64,000 bases of DNA from Berberis thunbergii (lineage: Eukaryota; Streptophyta; Magnoliopsida; Ranunculales; Berberidaceae): positions 1,144,001 to 1,208,000 of the forward strand of contig QNQO01000197.1 in the NCBI GenBank assembly GCA_003290165.1, given 5' to 3'. A program made the translations under genes and the position numbers. This document shows, piece after piece, positions 20,359-32,700 of this stretch (within the stretch, counting starts at the first letter, position 1; each line of letters starts with the position of its first letter). The notes beneath the pieces are model-generated. The model had not been told where the DNA came from and did not search any database. It was given only the letters and a program-made list of their open reading frames with translations.

Positions 20359-21062
20359 TGATGCAATCATTTTTCACTTCCTGCTTTGACTTAGTCCTGC
20401 TGACTTGCACAAGTAACTCACGTGAGCCACGGACCACCGTTGTGGTGGCCAATTGCACTCCAATGCTAAAGTCATATAGGGATTTGAGGAAGGTGTAATG
20501 TTGTAAACAGGAAATTTGTAGCGTACCTTAGCTTACCAACCTCATGTCATATTTATAGTGCAGGAATCCTGGTTCTACCAGGCCATCAAAGGCGTAGTTT
20601 AGGAAAGAGATCTTCGTGGAGATCATTCTCTAATAAGGAGTCGCGCTGCAGAAGGGAAGTTCCATGTTAGCCCTGTGCCCCTAGATAAGCGAAAGATAGT
20701 TCCCTGTCTGAGGGTAATTCGTAAGAGGAAGTTCCCCTGTGCGATATGTACTCTAGTATTTGCTTCCTAGTCAGAAGTAGATAACTGTTGTAATTGCCTG
20801 TTCGAAGCTGATCCTCAAGATACTTGCCTTAGCAAGACTTATGGGTATTGAGGATCGTTGTGAGACATGTGGGCTTAGCAAGCTATGAGACGTGTGGGCT
20901 TAGCAAGCTATAAGAGTTCGGGTCCATTTGGCGAACTGCATTGGAGAGGCTTAGAACTGCTTGGGCCGGATCAGTGTTGGGTTGACGCTAGGGCCTGTAA
21001 TTCCTCGAGATCATCATGACACGTGTATGACTCAGGGATGTGACCATTTTTGTGTATCATCA
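20359..21062 (-). repeat. 3' LTR of Tat element B
   Basis: At 704 bp it is the longest uninterrupted Tat LTR here. The plus strand starts TGATGCAATCATTTTTCAC and ends TTTTTGTGTATCATCA. A 32-bp internal tandem duplication, GTGGGCTTAGCAAGCTATGA, near 20868-20912 is absent from the other copies and accounts for its extra length over the split 5' LTR. Confidence 0.9.
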
Positions 21063-21324
21063 ACTACTCCCTCGAGTTAGTGGGCTGTCACATCAGTTCG
21101 CTAAGTCATATCTTGAAAAGATATGCCGCTCATGAAGATTGAGTCTGAGTCGTTGCTTGAGCCGCGTACTGCATTAATGAACATGCATTGGTTCAGTGAA
21201 AAAGAGGCGGGAACCTAATCCCTATTAGGTCATCCATTGTGCGGAGTCTGACCATTTTATTTTCTTTGCTTTTAAAGATATTGTTCTGTTCATCTTCTGA
21301 CTAAAAAGATTGTTCGTCTTCTTC

Positions 21325-23600
21325 ATGGCTCAATAAAACCTTATTGACGACGCAACCTTGGCCAGGGGCCTTGAGTTTTTTGAAGAAAGGTTGCTTTCGG
21401 AACCAGGTCTTGCTGAGATCCGTATGAAGTTGGGGTCCCTGAGGACCTATTGTTGTTTGTTCTGAGGGGTGACCAGACGCCTATGTCGCCACCGACGGGG
21501 TTCATTTGCTTGCACCGATGGATGCTTCAAATCGCGGTATATTTTCCTGTTCTGGATATGATTTGGGAATTCCTAGACTTCTTTGGGATTCCTCTGTCCC
21601 AGTTGGGGCCTAACGGATACATGATCATCATTCTCATCCTGATTAGGGCAAATGAAGCTTGTGTTCGAGTGACTCCACGAGTGATTCAGTTGGAGACTTC
21701 TCATCGGTTGAAGGGTAACGTTGTCTGTAAGATGATGTCGTCGGCTTGCTTCACGAATCTGTCAAATGACTTCAATTTTTGGCAGAAGTATTACTTCTTA
21801 GCCCCCGCGGATTCAAATTACTTCCAGTTCTCCACTCGAGCCGAAGTTTAGACCACTCCGTAAGTACAACCTTTTCTTATGGTTTCGTTTCGTTTGACCG
21901 CGTGCTAATAGTTGCTCACGTTCCTTCGCATGATGGTTTCCCACCACTATGGAGACGTTCTGTGGCTTGTCAATGAGGACTGTGGCGGATGTTATATGCG
22001 TTTCCAACTTCATTCGCAATGGAATGTGGGACAACTGGCACATAGTCCCCACTCTTTTACCGAACATCGTGAATTAAGCTTGAAAATGGAACCCTTTCTA
22101 GAAAGAGGAAGGTAGCTGGGGCCAATGTTCCTGTTTGTTCCGACACGGAGGAGCCGTCGGAGACGCTTGCCTCCTTTGTGAGTTCAAAGAGGTATCGCAT
22201 CAGAATTGGGTTGTCTTCGATAATACCCACTCTAGTGAGTAAAGACCACGAGTCTGATCAGCCCGTCAAGGCGGAGGCCGATGTATCTGGCTGGGAGAAA
22301 GACTACCTACAATTTCTGGAGCCTGATCGTCCCATTAGAGTGTTGTCTGATAGTGGTCGCAGTAGCACATGCCAAGTTTCTTGTAGTCCGTATTGTTCAC
22401 TGTCTTGTTTCAGGCCACAGCTCGAGGTGTTGGAGTGTCCTTTGGATGATTCGCTTCTTCCTCTTCCTCCGGATCCTGTTAAGTCGTCTCGCACTAAAGC
22501 ATCAGCTGTTCATGACAAGGGAAAAGTTGCGAAGAAGAGCCTGGGAACAATGGCGACTGTGAATTCCTGATCCGGGGGAGCGTCATCCGGATGCGAGGAT
22601 AAGCTTGTTTGCCTCGAAGTTAATAAAGATGAATACCCAGGTCTAGCATCGGGAGGTTGACGTGCAGTATTCTTTGAGAAAGCATATAAGTAGGCGTCAT
22701 AGCTGACTGATGGATTACACTCCAAACCCGAGGATGATACGCTAAAATGGCGTATGGATAATGGTTTAAAGCACCTTATGTTAGGTATGTCTCACTTGAG
22801 CCAGGTGGTTGTTACTGGAACAAAAGTCGAGGTGACTCGTGAGAGGGTGCATGGAGCGTGTCTTCTCGCACATGCAAGCGTTGTATTATGACGCGCTTTA
22901 TGAAATTGAGTGGATAAGGAAGCATGCTGAAGAGACGAGGTCAGAATAGTCAGCCGTGGTTGCTGAAACTCAGAGGGTTCGTCTGGAAGCCCTTGAGCGT
23001 GATCTTGTGGTCATGGTGTTTGCGAGGGATAAATTCAAACAAGAGTTGGATCGGACCCTCCATGACTTTGATGTGGCGCATGAAGCAGCGGTTGAGGCCC
23101 GTGCTATATTGCGGTCTCTCGCTGAAGATAATGCCCTAAAGAAGGTTGACTAGGCTGCTTAGAAGCAACAATTAGAGTCTGATGTGGAGCTCAATGCTCG
23201 GGAGGCAAGCCAGGCTGAGGACCAACTCGATTAGAGACGCATGAGCTCAGTGTTATGAAGAGCAGTTTGGCTACAGAGCAGTCTCAGGTTGATGCGTTGA
23301 CTGGCAAGTTGGAGTTATTGGAGCGTGAACTTGCTGATGTGAAGACGCGAGATGAAAATCTTTTGGAGGAACAAGGCAAGCGTGAGTTCCGCTGAGTCGT
23401 ACACTGTAGGTTGGAACTGCTAGCATTGATGATGGAGGAGCATCCAAAATGGGATCTTGATCGATATAAGAAGATGTCGTATGTAGATTTGTCCATTGCT
23501 TTTGCATCGTTGGACAAAGAGGGAGATGTCGTATGTAGACTTGTCTGTTGCCTTTGCATTGTCGGACGAAGAGGGCAGTTCAAACCCTGATGCTCAGGCC
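21325..23600 (+). pseudogene. Antisense ORF of Tat element B (gypsy-type transposon domain, coiled coil)
   Basis: The reading is on the plus strand, opposite to the element. Near 21480-21620 it has MSPPTGFICLHRWMLQIAVY and IWEFLDFFGIPLSQLGPNGY, which resemble the PF04195-type domain and match the antisense ORF of element A. A Ser/Pro-rich linker (22178-22570) follows. A heptad-like Glu/Arg/Leu-rich part (22956-23153, ERDLVVMVFARDKFKQELDR) is probably coiled coil. The end (EEHPKWDLDRYKKMSYVDLS) contains a 52-bp tandem duplication (23473-23524, 23525-23576) that repeats MSYVDLS. Stops and frameshifts break it into at least five pieces. Confidence 0.65.
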
Positions 23601-24239
23601 GTGGGGATGCGACCCCTGCTCATTCCTCCGTTAGGCTTAGCTCTTATGTTTCTATACATTCTTCCGATAAGGAGTAAACTTTGTATACTTGTACCCATTT
23701 TTCTCTGTCTGTTAATGAAAACAGTTTCATCTTGACTGAGTCCTGTACTTGTTTTGTATTCGTTGTCCCTATTGTGCGTTTTCCGTTTCACCTTGTCGTC
23801 TTACTTTGGTATAGGCTGGTCGGATCGATCGGAAGTCGAGTGATCTATCTGCAATCGAAAGATTGACCGTTTGTGTTGCGAATGACTTAGAGTCACTGTT
23901 GCATAGTCATGTCTGATAGTGGGCATGTCGCAAACACTTTAGCCGAGGGTTGTGTTACCCAAGCCGTGTCTTTTCATTAAGGTAAGCTACTGGAGACCTA
24001 TCTTGCTTGTTTGATTTGTCAGCTGCGGTGCTGCCATAGGCGAGTTGTGATAGCTTAGCATGCGCATTGGAGTGTTTGTACCGAATCAGGTGTCGTAAGC
24101 TCGGGCTGACACTCTATGTAGCATCTATGTGATAATTGACCGGACAATCCATGTGTCGACATGAGTGGCCTTTGTTGATAATAGAATGCTAGTTCATTTG
24201 AGCGTGAAGACACTGACTGAGTTGGGATTTATCTTTGCG

Positions 24240-24870
24240 ACCGCTGTTTTGAGGGTGAGTGGTGGTCGCGGGGCAAGCTGCTTGGGACTCCCACCTTCCG
24301 AACCATTATGTCCGAACAAAGTGGACAACTGGTTCGGGTAATAAAGATTTGGCAATTATGCTGAAGAGCAGTGGTCCCATGGCAAGTCGTCGACATCAGT
24401 CAAGGACAGACTAGTTTTCCACCTTTCGAACCATTCATACCCGCACAGTGGGGGGGGGCTACAAGTTTTAGATGAAGTGGTTCGGCAATCAGGCTGAAAA
24501 GCAGTGGTCTTGTGGCAAGTCGTCGGGACCAGTTCGGGGCTGACTAGGCTCCCACCTTCCAAATCATCTACACATGTGCGCATCAAGATACAAATTTGGG
24601 AGTTTTTAGTGATCACGCTGAAGAGTAGTGGTCCCGTGGCAAGCCGTCGAAATCAGTTCGTGACTGACTAGGCTCCCACCTTTTAAACTATTTACACCCG
24701 CACAGTGGGGGCTACAAGTCCAAGGTTGGTGATTCGGCGACCAAACTGAAAAGCAGTGGTCCCACAGCAAGCCGTCGGAATCAGTTCGGGACTAACTAGG
24801 TTCCCGCCTTTCAAACCATCTACGCCCGCACGATGGGGCTATAGGTCTGGGCTTTTATCAGAAGCTTTCG
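24240..24870. repeat. Tandem repeat block of element B, about 128-bp units
   Basis: Units anchored by CTGAARAGCAGTGGTCCC start at 24361, 24494, 24618 and 24746 (spacing 133, 124, 128), with a partial unit before them near 24240. Each has GACTAGGCTCCCACCTT and CCCGCACAGTGGGG. The block lies between the protease side and the antisense ORF, as the 178-bp array does in element A, but the unit sequences differ. Confidence 0.8.
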
Positions 24871-26500
24871 TTGTTAGTCGTCACCAGCTAGTCTTACCTG
24901 ATCGGGTTTGGCGATCATTGATAGCAAAGGGGGCGATGATCCCTAGCGAGTCATCGTCACCAAGTGTGGTAGCACTAATTAGACTTCCATTTCCTAAACG
25001 ATCGGGATCTGCGCTAGACGGACTAGGTGTCAGGATGAACCAGAAGCCATCATCATCAGCCTCGATTGACTAAGCTTGCCTAGTTGGAGAGAGGTTTCGC
25101 CTACTAGAGGGTGTGCGAACCTACGTCCACCAGCATGGTGTTTTGTGTAGACAAAATTACCTTAAATCAGCTAGTTATCCGTAGGTACGATCCGTGTGTT
25201 AGAGTTGATCAGGATTTCTAGTGCTCGTGCCAGGCATGTGGTAGAATATTGTTTGAATAGTAGGTCGAACCCATGGTCCCGTAGAGGAACGGCTAGGGTA
25301 CGTGCAGGCATGCGGTGGCACGTGTACGGTGCAGGCTGCGAGACGGTTGAGTATTAGTTACTCCCCCTCAATTGATGGGGTTGCGTGCAACACAATTAAT
25401 TGGACGAATGTGGTCTGCGCAGTTTCCTTGTGAACCATTGTCTCCTCTTTTCACATACGGTATTCAATATTGATATTTAATGTTGAAGTGTCGGTCTGGT
25501 GAACCATCATGTTTATATATTGGTGTTCTTCAATCATTGTAGGCACTATCTTCGACGGAGCGTATATTCTGTAATGTTCTTGCTTGAAGGAAATGCTTTG
25601 GGTATTTCAAAGGCTGAATGGAGATCTCCATCACAGGAGTCTTTGAATGTTCTGACATTTGCATTGATTGGGCACGATGATAATCGTTGTTATGCGCGAT
25701 CACCTGTTTTGGGTGGGCATGTAGTTGATATGCTGAGATCTCGTAATTTCTTATCATATTGCGGAGAAGTAGTACGGATTCCCTCCCAAGGGAGGAGCCT
25801 CAATGTTACCTTGTGTCGTTGCGTCCGCATGTACGCGGTTCTCGTTACTAATCTTATGGTTGATCAAAGTGTTAGTGGATGTGCGATGCTTTCAGGGATG
25901 ATATCTCTCAGTCACCTAGGGTATTGCACATGTGAAAAGTGTCATTGCTTGACAACATTGTGAGACCTTGACTTCTTCATCATTTGCGACCATCCTCATC
26001 TGCCTTCTTCCACCTCCTTCAGGGGGCCGAAAGTCGTTTGAGGAAGTCTGCAAGGAGATAGGATGCCTTTTGAGGAAGTCAGCCATCCGTTGTAAGATCT
26101 ATATCGCTGTTGGTGGTCTATTTTTTGGAGTGATTCGATGGAGCAATCGGCTGCTCTGTGCTTTCAGCCCCCTCTGTCACCCCGTCCTTGATTTTGGGAA
26201 GGTGTCGAGCAAAGTTCGTTTGGATATATTTGCAGTTGCTTGCGGATAGCTTGCATCGGAGAATTCACATGGGCTACTTCAGATATCTTTGTTTTCTTCT
26301 GATCTCCTCACATAGTTGGATTGTCTAAGCGAGTCTTTATTCCATGTCGTACCGGATTGAGATGCTTGTAGTATGTAGTGTTTTGTATCCGCCTCTGGGC
26401 GCTTGTTGTTACATCTTTTCAGTAATCAATAGAGTTTGTCTTCATAATTCTTTCTTTATTTCTTAAATGATTGCAAATCACAGAAGTTTTTAAGAACTAA
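24871..26500. other. Element B interior without recognised coding, where pol would be expected
   Basis: No RT, RNase H or integrase motif was seen in either strand here. An open frame at 25499-25963 (154 aa, plus) has no recognisable domain. In a complete Tat element the RT-integrase region would sit between protease and the tandem repeats, so this stretch either replaces it or is too eroded to read. Confidence 0.45.
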
Positions 26501-26519
26501 AACTCTACATTGACTATGG

Positions 26520-27290
26520 AAAAGAAAATAAACAATTGACATAAACTGACTGTTGATGGAGAGAAATCGATCTTGGCCCTGAAGTGAATTCGAACGGCCC
26601 TCGTGGATCATTGGTATTCTCAGCGGAATGTTGAGCTTCGCTGATGTCGCAAAGGCTATTGAAGAGTAAACTTGGTGGGGGAGTTAATCTTCGTGCCGAC
26701 GGAATGTCGGGGGGTCGTACGCTCGCCTTCATTCTGCTGAGCTGAAAAGCAGATTGCTCCTGTGTCGCTTGACTGCGATGCGTTCAACATTCACTTGGCC
26801 TGGCTCTAGTTCAGATTGCTCCGTGTGATCTGATTGGATTTGAGAGCATTCTATCTTTTTCAGTGTAGAGTAATGGCAGCCTCGTGCAGTAGGTTGGTCT
26901 CCACGTATCGTTCATTCGGAGTGGTTAACGGTGTACTTAACGCACTAGTAAAGGGTTGAGACTATTGCTCCCATCTGGTGGAGTCATGATCTTCCCAATA
27001 TAAAGTTGTAGGTAGACGGTGCGTCTACTACCATGAAGTTTAGAAACAAGACCTTTGTCAACTGTGGTTCTCCTGCCACTACTGCTAACCTTATCTTCCC
27101 GATCGGGAAGCATTTCTCTCCGCTGAATTCAATCAATGGGTACTCTGAAAACGTCAGGTTCTCCTCTTTGAGGTCCATACTACAGAATGCATTGTAGAGC
27201 AAAACGTTGAGTGAGCTCCCTGTGTCCAACATAGCTCTTTTCACCTCCCACCTTGCTATGGAAACTGAGATGGCTAGGGCGTAGTTGTGC
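26520..27290 (-). pseudogene. Aspartic protease part of element B
   Basis: The minus-strand reading 27244-26984 gives MKRAMLDTGSSLNVLLYNAF, with the retroviral-type protease core DTGSS, then IEFSGEKCFPIGKIRLAVV and APSTYNFILGRS, typical of Tat protease. A TGA follows where Trp is usual (GRSW). Beyond it the linker can be followed (TIRGDQPTARGCHYSTLK) to about 26700, with further stops. The protease lies downstream of gag in the expected order. Confidence 0.8.
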
Positions 27291-27799
27291 GGCGCTCGAA
27301 CTCCTTCCTAATCCTTGTCCGTAAATGTCAAGGTGGGAATGGGGCTTTGAATCCTCGAGTAGAAAACGCATATGTCCTTGTCCACGGGTTGTGTCTACAT
27401 CTCCAGTAGAGTTCGCTCGCGGGACCTGTGCAACTGGTCTTCATTCGGTTTGACTCCATGAATGACATAGATTATGCCCATACTCTTCTTTTCTATTTTT
27501 TTGTTCGACTCCCCCCAATCCCTGGATCATTCTTGTTGCTTTTCAGAGTTCAGGAATTCTTTTAGCTTGCCCTTGCGATCTAGTATTCAATCTCGTACAT
27601 CAGACTCTTGCAATCATTTGTATCACGGCCGCCCTCCTTGTGGTACGAGCAGTATTTGTGGTTGTCACGCTTGGAGGGTCTCCGAGCTGTTTTGGGGGCC
27701 ATTTTAGATCTTCCTAGTTTTTAATGGAGTTTAGTACGCCCGACGGGCTAGAATTGAGGGGTGTCACGGCTCTGGATCCAACGTAGTTGGATGCTTTTT

Positions 27800-28888
27800 C
27801 TGGCCTAGACCGGCTACCTGTTGTCACTACGCTTCCTCTTGCCTATTTCTTCATCCTTGCGTCACTTTCCCTCCTTGTCTTTCAGAGCGGATGACTTCTT
27901 CTCACCTTCATTTTTCATCTTTACTGTCCTCAACTCCTCTAAGGTAATGTGCTTCTGGGTGCTCTTGAGGTACTCCATCATGTCTAAAGGGGTACCAAGG
28001 TGAGGTCATCGTGGAGTTTTTCCTCCTTTAGGCCCACGGTGAAAGTTTTCACGGCTGTGTCGTCGCTGCAACTGTCAATGATTGTCAGCTTGTCGTTGAA
28101 AAGCGTGACATACTCTCTGAGTGTCTTATTGCATCTTTGTTTTAGGGAGAGTATGTAATGTGGGCATTTTCGAAAACGCTGACTCTCGACAAAATGCGTC
28201 AGAAACTTGTTTGTCAGCGTCTTGAAGAAGTCAATCGACCTCGGCGAGAGGCAGTGAAACCATGTTAGTGTTGACTTCTTCAAGCTAGTGGGAAAAGTCG
28301 TGCACATCACCAACTCGGATCCCTCTTTGAGGGTCATTGTATGCTGGTAATGACGTAGGTGGTCGAATGGGTCAGTGGTTTCGTTGTAGAAGTCGAGCTT
28401 TGGATGAGTGAACTTCTTTGGAAGGGCCTCATTCATAATATGATCCACGAATGGTGGGACAGAAAGACTATACAACATGTATGGGTCGTGTGCCCCTCTG
28501 CACAGGGGGTTTTGAGGGTCAAGCCTCTCTGCCCTAGCGATCGGTTCCGCGTTAACCGCGTAACCTTCTCTAGTCCAATGGGAACTAGCGGGGGCTTTAC
28601 TCTCTTGTGTTTGCTCACTGTCGTCTTCCAGAGATGGAGGCCTATGCTGCTCCCGGTCTCTATTAGCAGGTGGAGGTTTTGTCACGTGAGAGCCTTTACC
28701 GTTTTGGCGATCTGTTGTATTTGAGATGACATCATATCTAACATGGGGCATGTCATTGCTGTTGTCGGCGCGAGGGCATGAGTCTGTTGCCCGTGCATAA
28801 CCAAAACCGTTGAAAGTGACGGTACATCGCCAGCCTGAGCGTTTGACGTGTCCCCTTGTTCTCCGTTGTTGGGTGATCTGGTGGTCAC
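27800..28888 (-). pseudogene. gag of element B
   Basis: The start at 28888 reads MTTRSPNNGEQGDTSNAQ and lies about 60 bases after the primer-binding site. A stop near 28682 separates this from the main reading 28751-27984 (255 residues). That contains the retrotransposon gag domain: KKSTLTWFHCLSPRSIDFF, KFLTHFVESQRFRKCPHYIL and TLREYVTLFNDKLTIIDSC. After a frameshift near 27985 the chain goes on as PLDMMEYLKSTQKHITLEEL. It would form the particle shell if intact. Confidence 0.85.
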
Positions 28889-28945
28889 CGTCTCTCTGTA
28901 TTTCGAAAGGAGGCGATGCTAGTGAAAGGTTAGGAACTTTGTCGT

Positions 28946-28962
28946 CCCCACGGACGGTGCCA
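28946..28962 (-). other. Primer-binding site of element B
   Basis: On the minus strand TGGCACCGTCCGTGGGG lies three bases from the end of the 5' LTR. It differs from the site of element C at two positions. Confidence 0.75.
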
Positions 28963-28965
28963 AAC

Positions 28966-29201
28966 TGATGCAGTCATTTTCCGCTCCCTGTTTTGACCTA
29001 GTTCTGTTGACCTACACAAGTAACACACATGAACCATGGACCACCGTTGTGGTGGCCGATGACACTTCGATGCTAAAGTCAGACAAGGATCTGAAGAATG
29101 TGTAATGTTGTAAACACGAAATTTGTATCATACCCTAGCTTACCAACCTCATGTTTTATTTATAGTGCAGGAGTCCTGGTTACATCAGGCCATCGAAGGC
29201 G
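28966..29201 (-). repeat. 5' LTR of element B, inner part
   Basis: These 236 bp align base for base in length with 20359-20594 of the 3' LTR. The match stops abruptly after GGCCATCGAAGGCG, where the nested insertion begins. Confidence 0.9.
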
Positions 29202-29465
29202 CAAGGTCGGTCCGGTCTCGGTCTAATCCAATTTTTCTCAGCTCAATTTTTTAGCTTTTTGGGCCGAGTTTTATTTTTTCAGCCCAGTTTGTACTAGCAA
29301 ATATTTGGGGTTATGATCTTGAATTTTGAACATTACATCTTCATCTTCCTCGTTGAAAATTGGAGGAACTTCGTATCTTCAAAGATTAAAAGACCCCTCT
29401 CACTCTGATCTCTCTTTCTATTGACGATTTTCTTCTTTTATCTCCTCCAAATCTAGGGTTCACCA

Positions 29466-29748
29466 TGTAGGATATCAAAGGTCTCAAACAAACTCAGAAG
29501 TAGTAGAGTGAATGAAACTCTGATATATAATTAATTGAAAGCAAAGTACTGGCTTAAATAGCCTTACAACCACGTATGAAAAACAAGAATAAGATCCACG
29601 ATTAACAACCCTATAATAATAGACCACTACTAGTTAAAAAAATCCAAAGCAGTAACTTAGTCCTATAGACTAGGTCTTATTGAAACAGAATAAAAACAAC
29701 CCGAAGAAACAACATGCTTCTTCAACAAGACACTGACTAATTCAAACA
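29466..29748 (-). repeat. 3' LTR of copia element
   Basis: 283 bp, TG...CA ends, preceded on the minus strand by a polypurine-like TTTAAGGAAGGAAT at 29749-29762. Confidence 0.92.
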
Positions 29749-29781
29749 ATTCCTTCCTTAAACTGTTCCGCATACTTGCAG

Positions 29782-32700
29782 TCAGTTTACTTCTGTGATT
29801 TCACACATTCCCAGCTGCTTTCTAAGCTTCTCAAAAACCTCCAATTTTAACGCTTTGGTCATGACGTCCGCTGTTTGCTCCCCAGTTCCACAATGAACAA
29901 GCTCAATAACTCGATCATTGGACAAATCACGAAGGAAGTGGTACCTTATATGAATGTGTTTACTCCTCCCATGTAGTACTACATTCTTTGAAAGTTTGAT
30001 AGTGGAAGCATTGTCACAATACAACGTGATGCTCTCTTTCTGAGGGTGGTTGAGAGCATCTAAGATTCTTCTCATCCAAACTGCTTGGAATGCACATGAT
30101 GCTGCTGCTACGAACTCTGCCTCGGTGGTGGACAAGGTCACCACATGTTGTTTCTTTGAAGACCACACAACAACTCCTTCTCCAAATAGAAACGCATACC
30201 CTGAAGTACTTCTTCTGTCATCTAGATCCCCAGCATAATCGCTATCTGTGTAGCCAACTAAGTCTCCAGTTCCACCTTTCTTGTACAGAATGCCCAGCTC
30301 CAAGGTTCCCTTCACATATCGAAGAACCCGTTTCACTGCACTGAGATGAAGTTCAGTAGGTTTCTCCATGTATCGACTCACCAATCCAACCACAAACATT
30401 AAATCTGGCCTGGTCACAGTTAAATATCAAAGACTTCCCACAATTTGCTTGTAACCAGTGACATCTACTTTGACTCCATCTTCATCTTTCACAAGTTTTG
30501 TTCCTGGAACAATAGGACTTCTAACAGAATTGCACCCCAACATGCCAAACCTTTCAAGGACTTCGTTGGCATACTTCTTCTGACTAATGAAAATACCTTT
30601 CTCATTCTGTAAAACTTCAACACCAAGAAAATACCTCATCCTTCCAAGATCAGTCATTTCAAATTCTTGCATCATAGAATTCTTAAACTCTTCAATCAAC
30701 CCCTCATCATTCCCCGTGAATATGAGATCATCTACATACAAACTAACAACCAGAATACTACCCTTCAAATCAGTTTTAATGAAAAGAGTAGGTTCAGATG
30801 GGCACCTTTCAAAACCTTCCTTAGTAAAGTAGGACTCAATGCGACTGTACCACGCTCTTGGAGCCTGCTTAAGGCCATACAAGGCCTTCTTCAACTTGTA
30901 GACTTTGTGTTCCTCTCCTTCTTTCTCAAAACCACGTGGCTGATCAACAAAAACCTCCTCCACCAGCTCTCCATGAAGGAAAGCACTTTTAACATTAAGT
31001 TAACAAATACTTCAACCTTTCTGTGCTGCCATTGCAATCACCATTCAGATAATATCCCATTTAGCAACTGGCGCAAAGACTTCATTGTAATCAACTCCAT
31101 GTCTCTGGACATATCCCTTCGCCACCAATCGTGCTTTGTGTTTGTCAACCTCACCAAGTTCATTTAGCTTGGTTTTAAACACCCATTTTACTCCAATCTT
31201 CTTTGCACCAGCAGGCAGCTTCACCAATTCCCATGTTTCATTTTTCTCGATGGCTTGAATCTCAAGTTTCATAGCTTCAAGCCATTTTTCACTTCCAGCA
31301 GCTTCTTCAAAAGTGATCGGGTCTAGAGTGGCGTATAGAACCAGGCTGCTAGCTTCTTCATCTTCATCAGAAAGACCTAATCTCGCGCCACTCACATAGT
31401 CTTTTTGCCACTCCGGAGCTCTTCTGTTCTCTCTTCTAGTCCTCCCTTGAGCTGCAACTGGAATGTTTGGACTTGGCATTGATTCATTTGGAGAAGCTTG
31501 AGTTGCTTCCTCCATGTTTGATTCTTCTTCAGTTGCGTTTTCTTCACTCTCGCTGTCCCATTATCTTCAAAATCATTATCTCCCCATTCCAGCTCTCTGC
31601 TCATCTTCTCTGAATTTTGACTCCAATCCCAGCAGCTATCTTCCTTAAAGACAACATCACGGCTTACCACGATACGCTTAGAGGTTGGATCATACAATCT
31701 GTAAGCCTTGGATTCATTGCTAACACCAAAAAAAACACAGCTGTAGCTCTTGTCATCCAACTTCACTCTTCTTTGTTCATGTATGTGTACATGAGCAACA
31801 CACCCAAACACTCGGAAATAGCCCACAGATGGTGTGATATTACTCCATGCCTCCTCTGGTGTTTTCCCTTTCACAACTACTGTCAAACTCCTGTTCATCA
31901 CATGAGTACACCACTAAACTGCTTCTGGCCAGAATTCCCTTGGAACTTTTTTCTCAGACAACATGCTTCAAACCTAGTTCATAATGGTTCGATTCCTTCC
32001 CTCTGCTACCCCCATTTTGTTGGGGGGTGTAGGCTGCAGTTAACTGTCTTTGAATACCATTTTCCACACAAAACTCAGTAAATTCATGAGAAGTAAACTC
32101 TCCACCCCTATCTGTGCGTAAACTTGCTGTGAACCCACCATACTCCTTCTCAACATACTTCTTAAAGCTTTTAAATACTCCAAGTGTCTCTGACTTCTCA
32201 CGTAAGTAATAAACCCAAACTTTACGACTGAAATCATCAATAAAGCTGAGTAAATACCTCTTCCCACTTGTTGAGTTTGGTGTGATCGGTCCACAAATAT
32301 CAGAGTGGACCAGCTACAACTTTCTTGATGCTCTCCATGAACTCTTCTTTGACATCTTCTTCCTATGTTGCTTTCCAACCAGACAGTGAGTACAAGCTTT
32401 GCTTGGCATGGTAATTGTAGGTAAGCCACGAATTAACTTCTGAAACTGCATTGTTCGTAAACTCTTGTAGTTCAAATGACCGAACCTACAGTGCCATAGG
32501 TGAGAAGCATCCTCTGTGGCAGCTTGAAAGCATGATGCAGTAAGCATCTTCGAGTCTGTGCTTGGTAAAACAGTAGCTAGAAGCACAAACATCCGATTTG
32601 TGGTCATTCTTGTTGTCACAATTAGCCCTCTTTGTGGATGATATAGCCTGCATTCTCCTCCCCGAATCAGAATACCAAGCCCTTTCTCCTGAAGTTGTCC

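Noticed and set aside
25499..25963. 154-aa plus-strand frame inside element B
   Set aside because: No domain recognised, and the same stretch would be interior non-coding or lost pol of a minus-strand element.
30667..31167. 166-aa plus-strand frame
   Set aside because: Shadow of the copia RT, which is clear on the minus strand.
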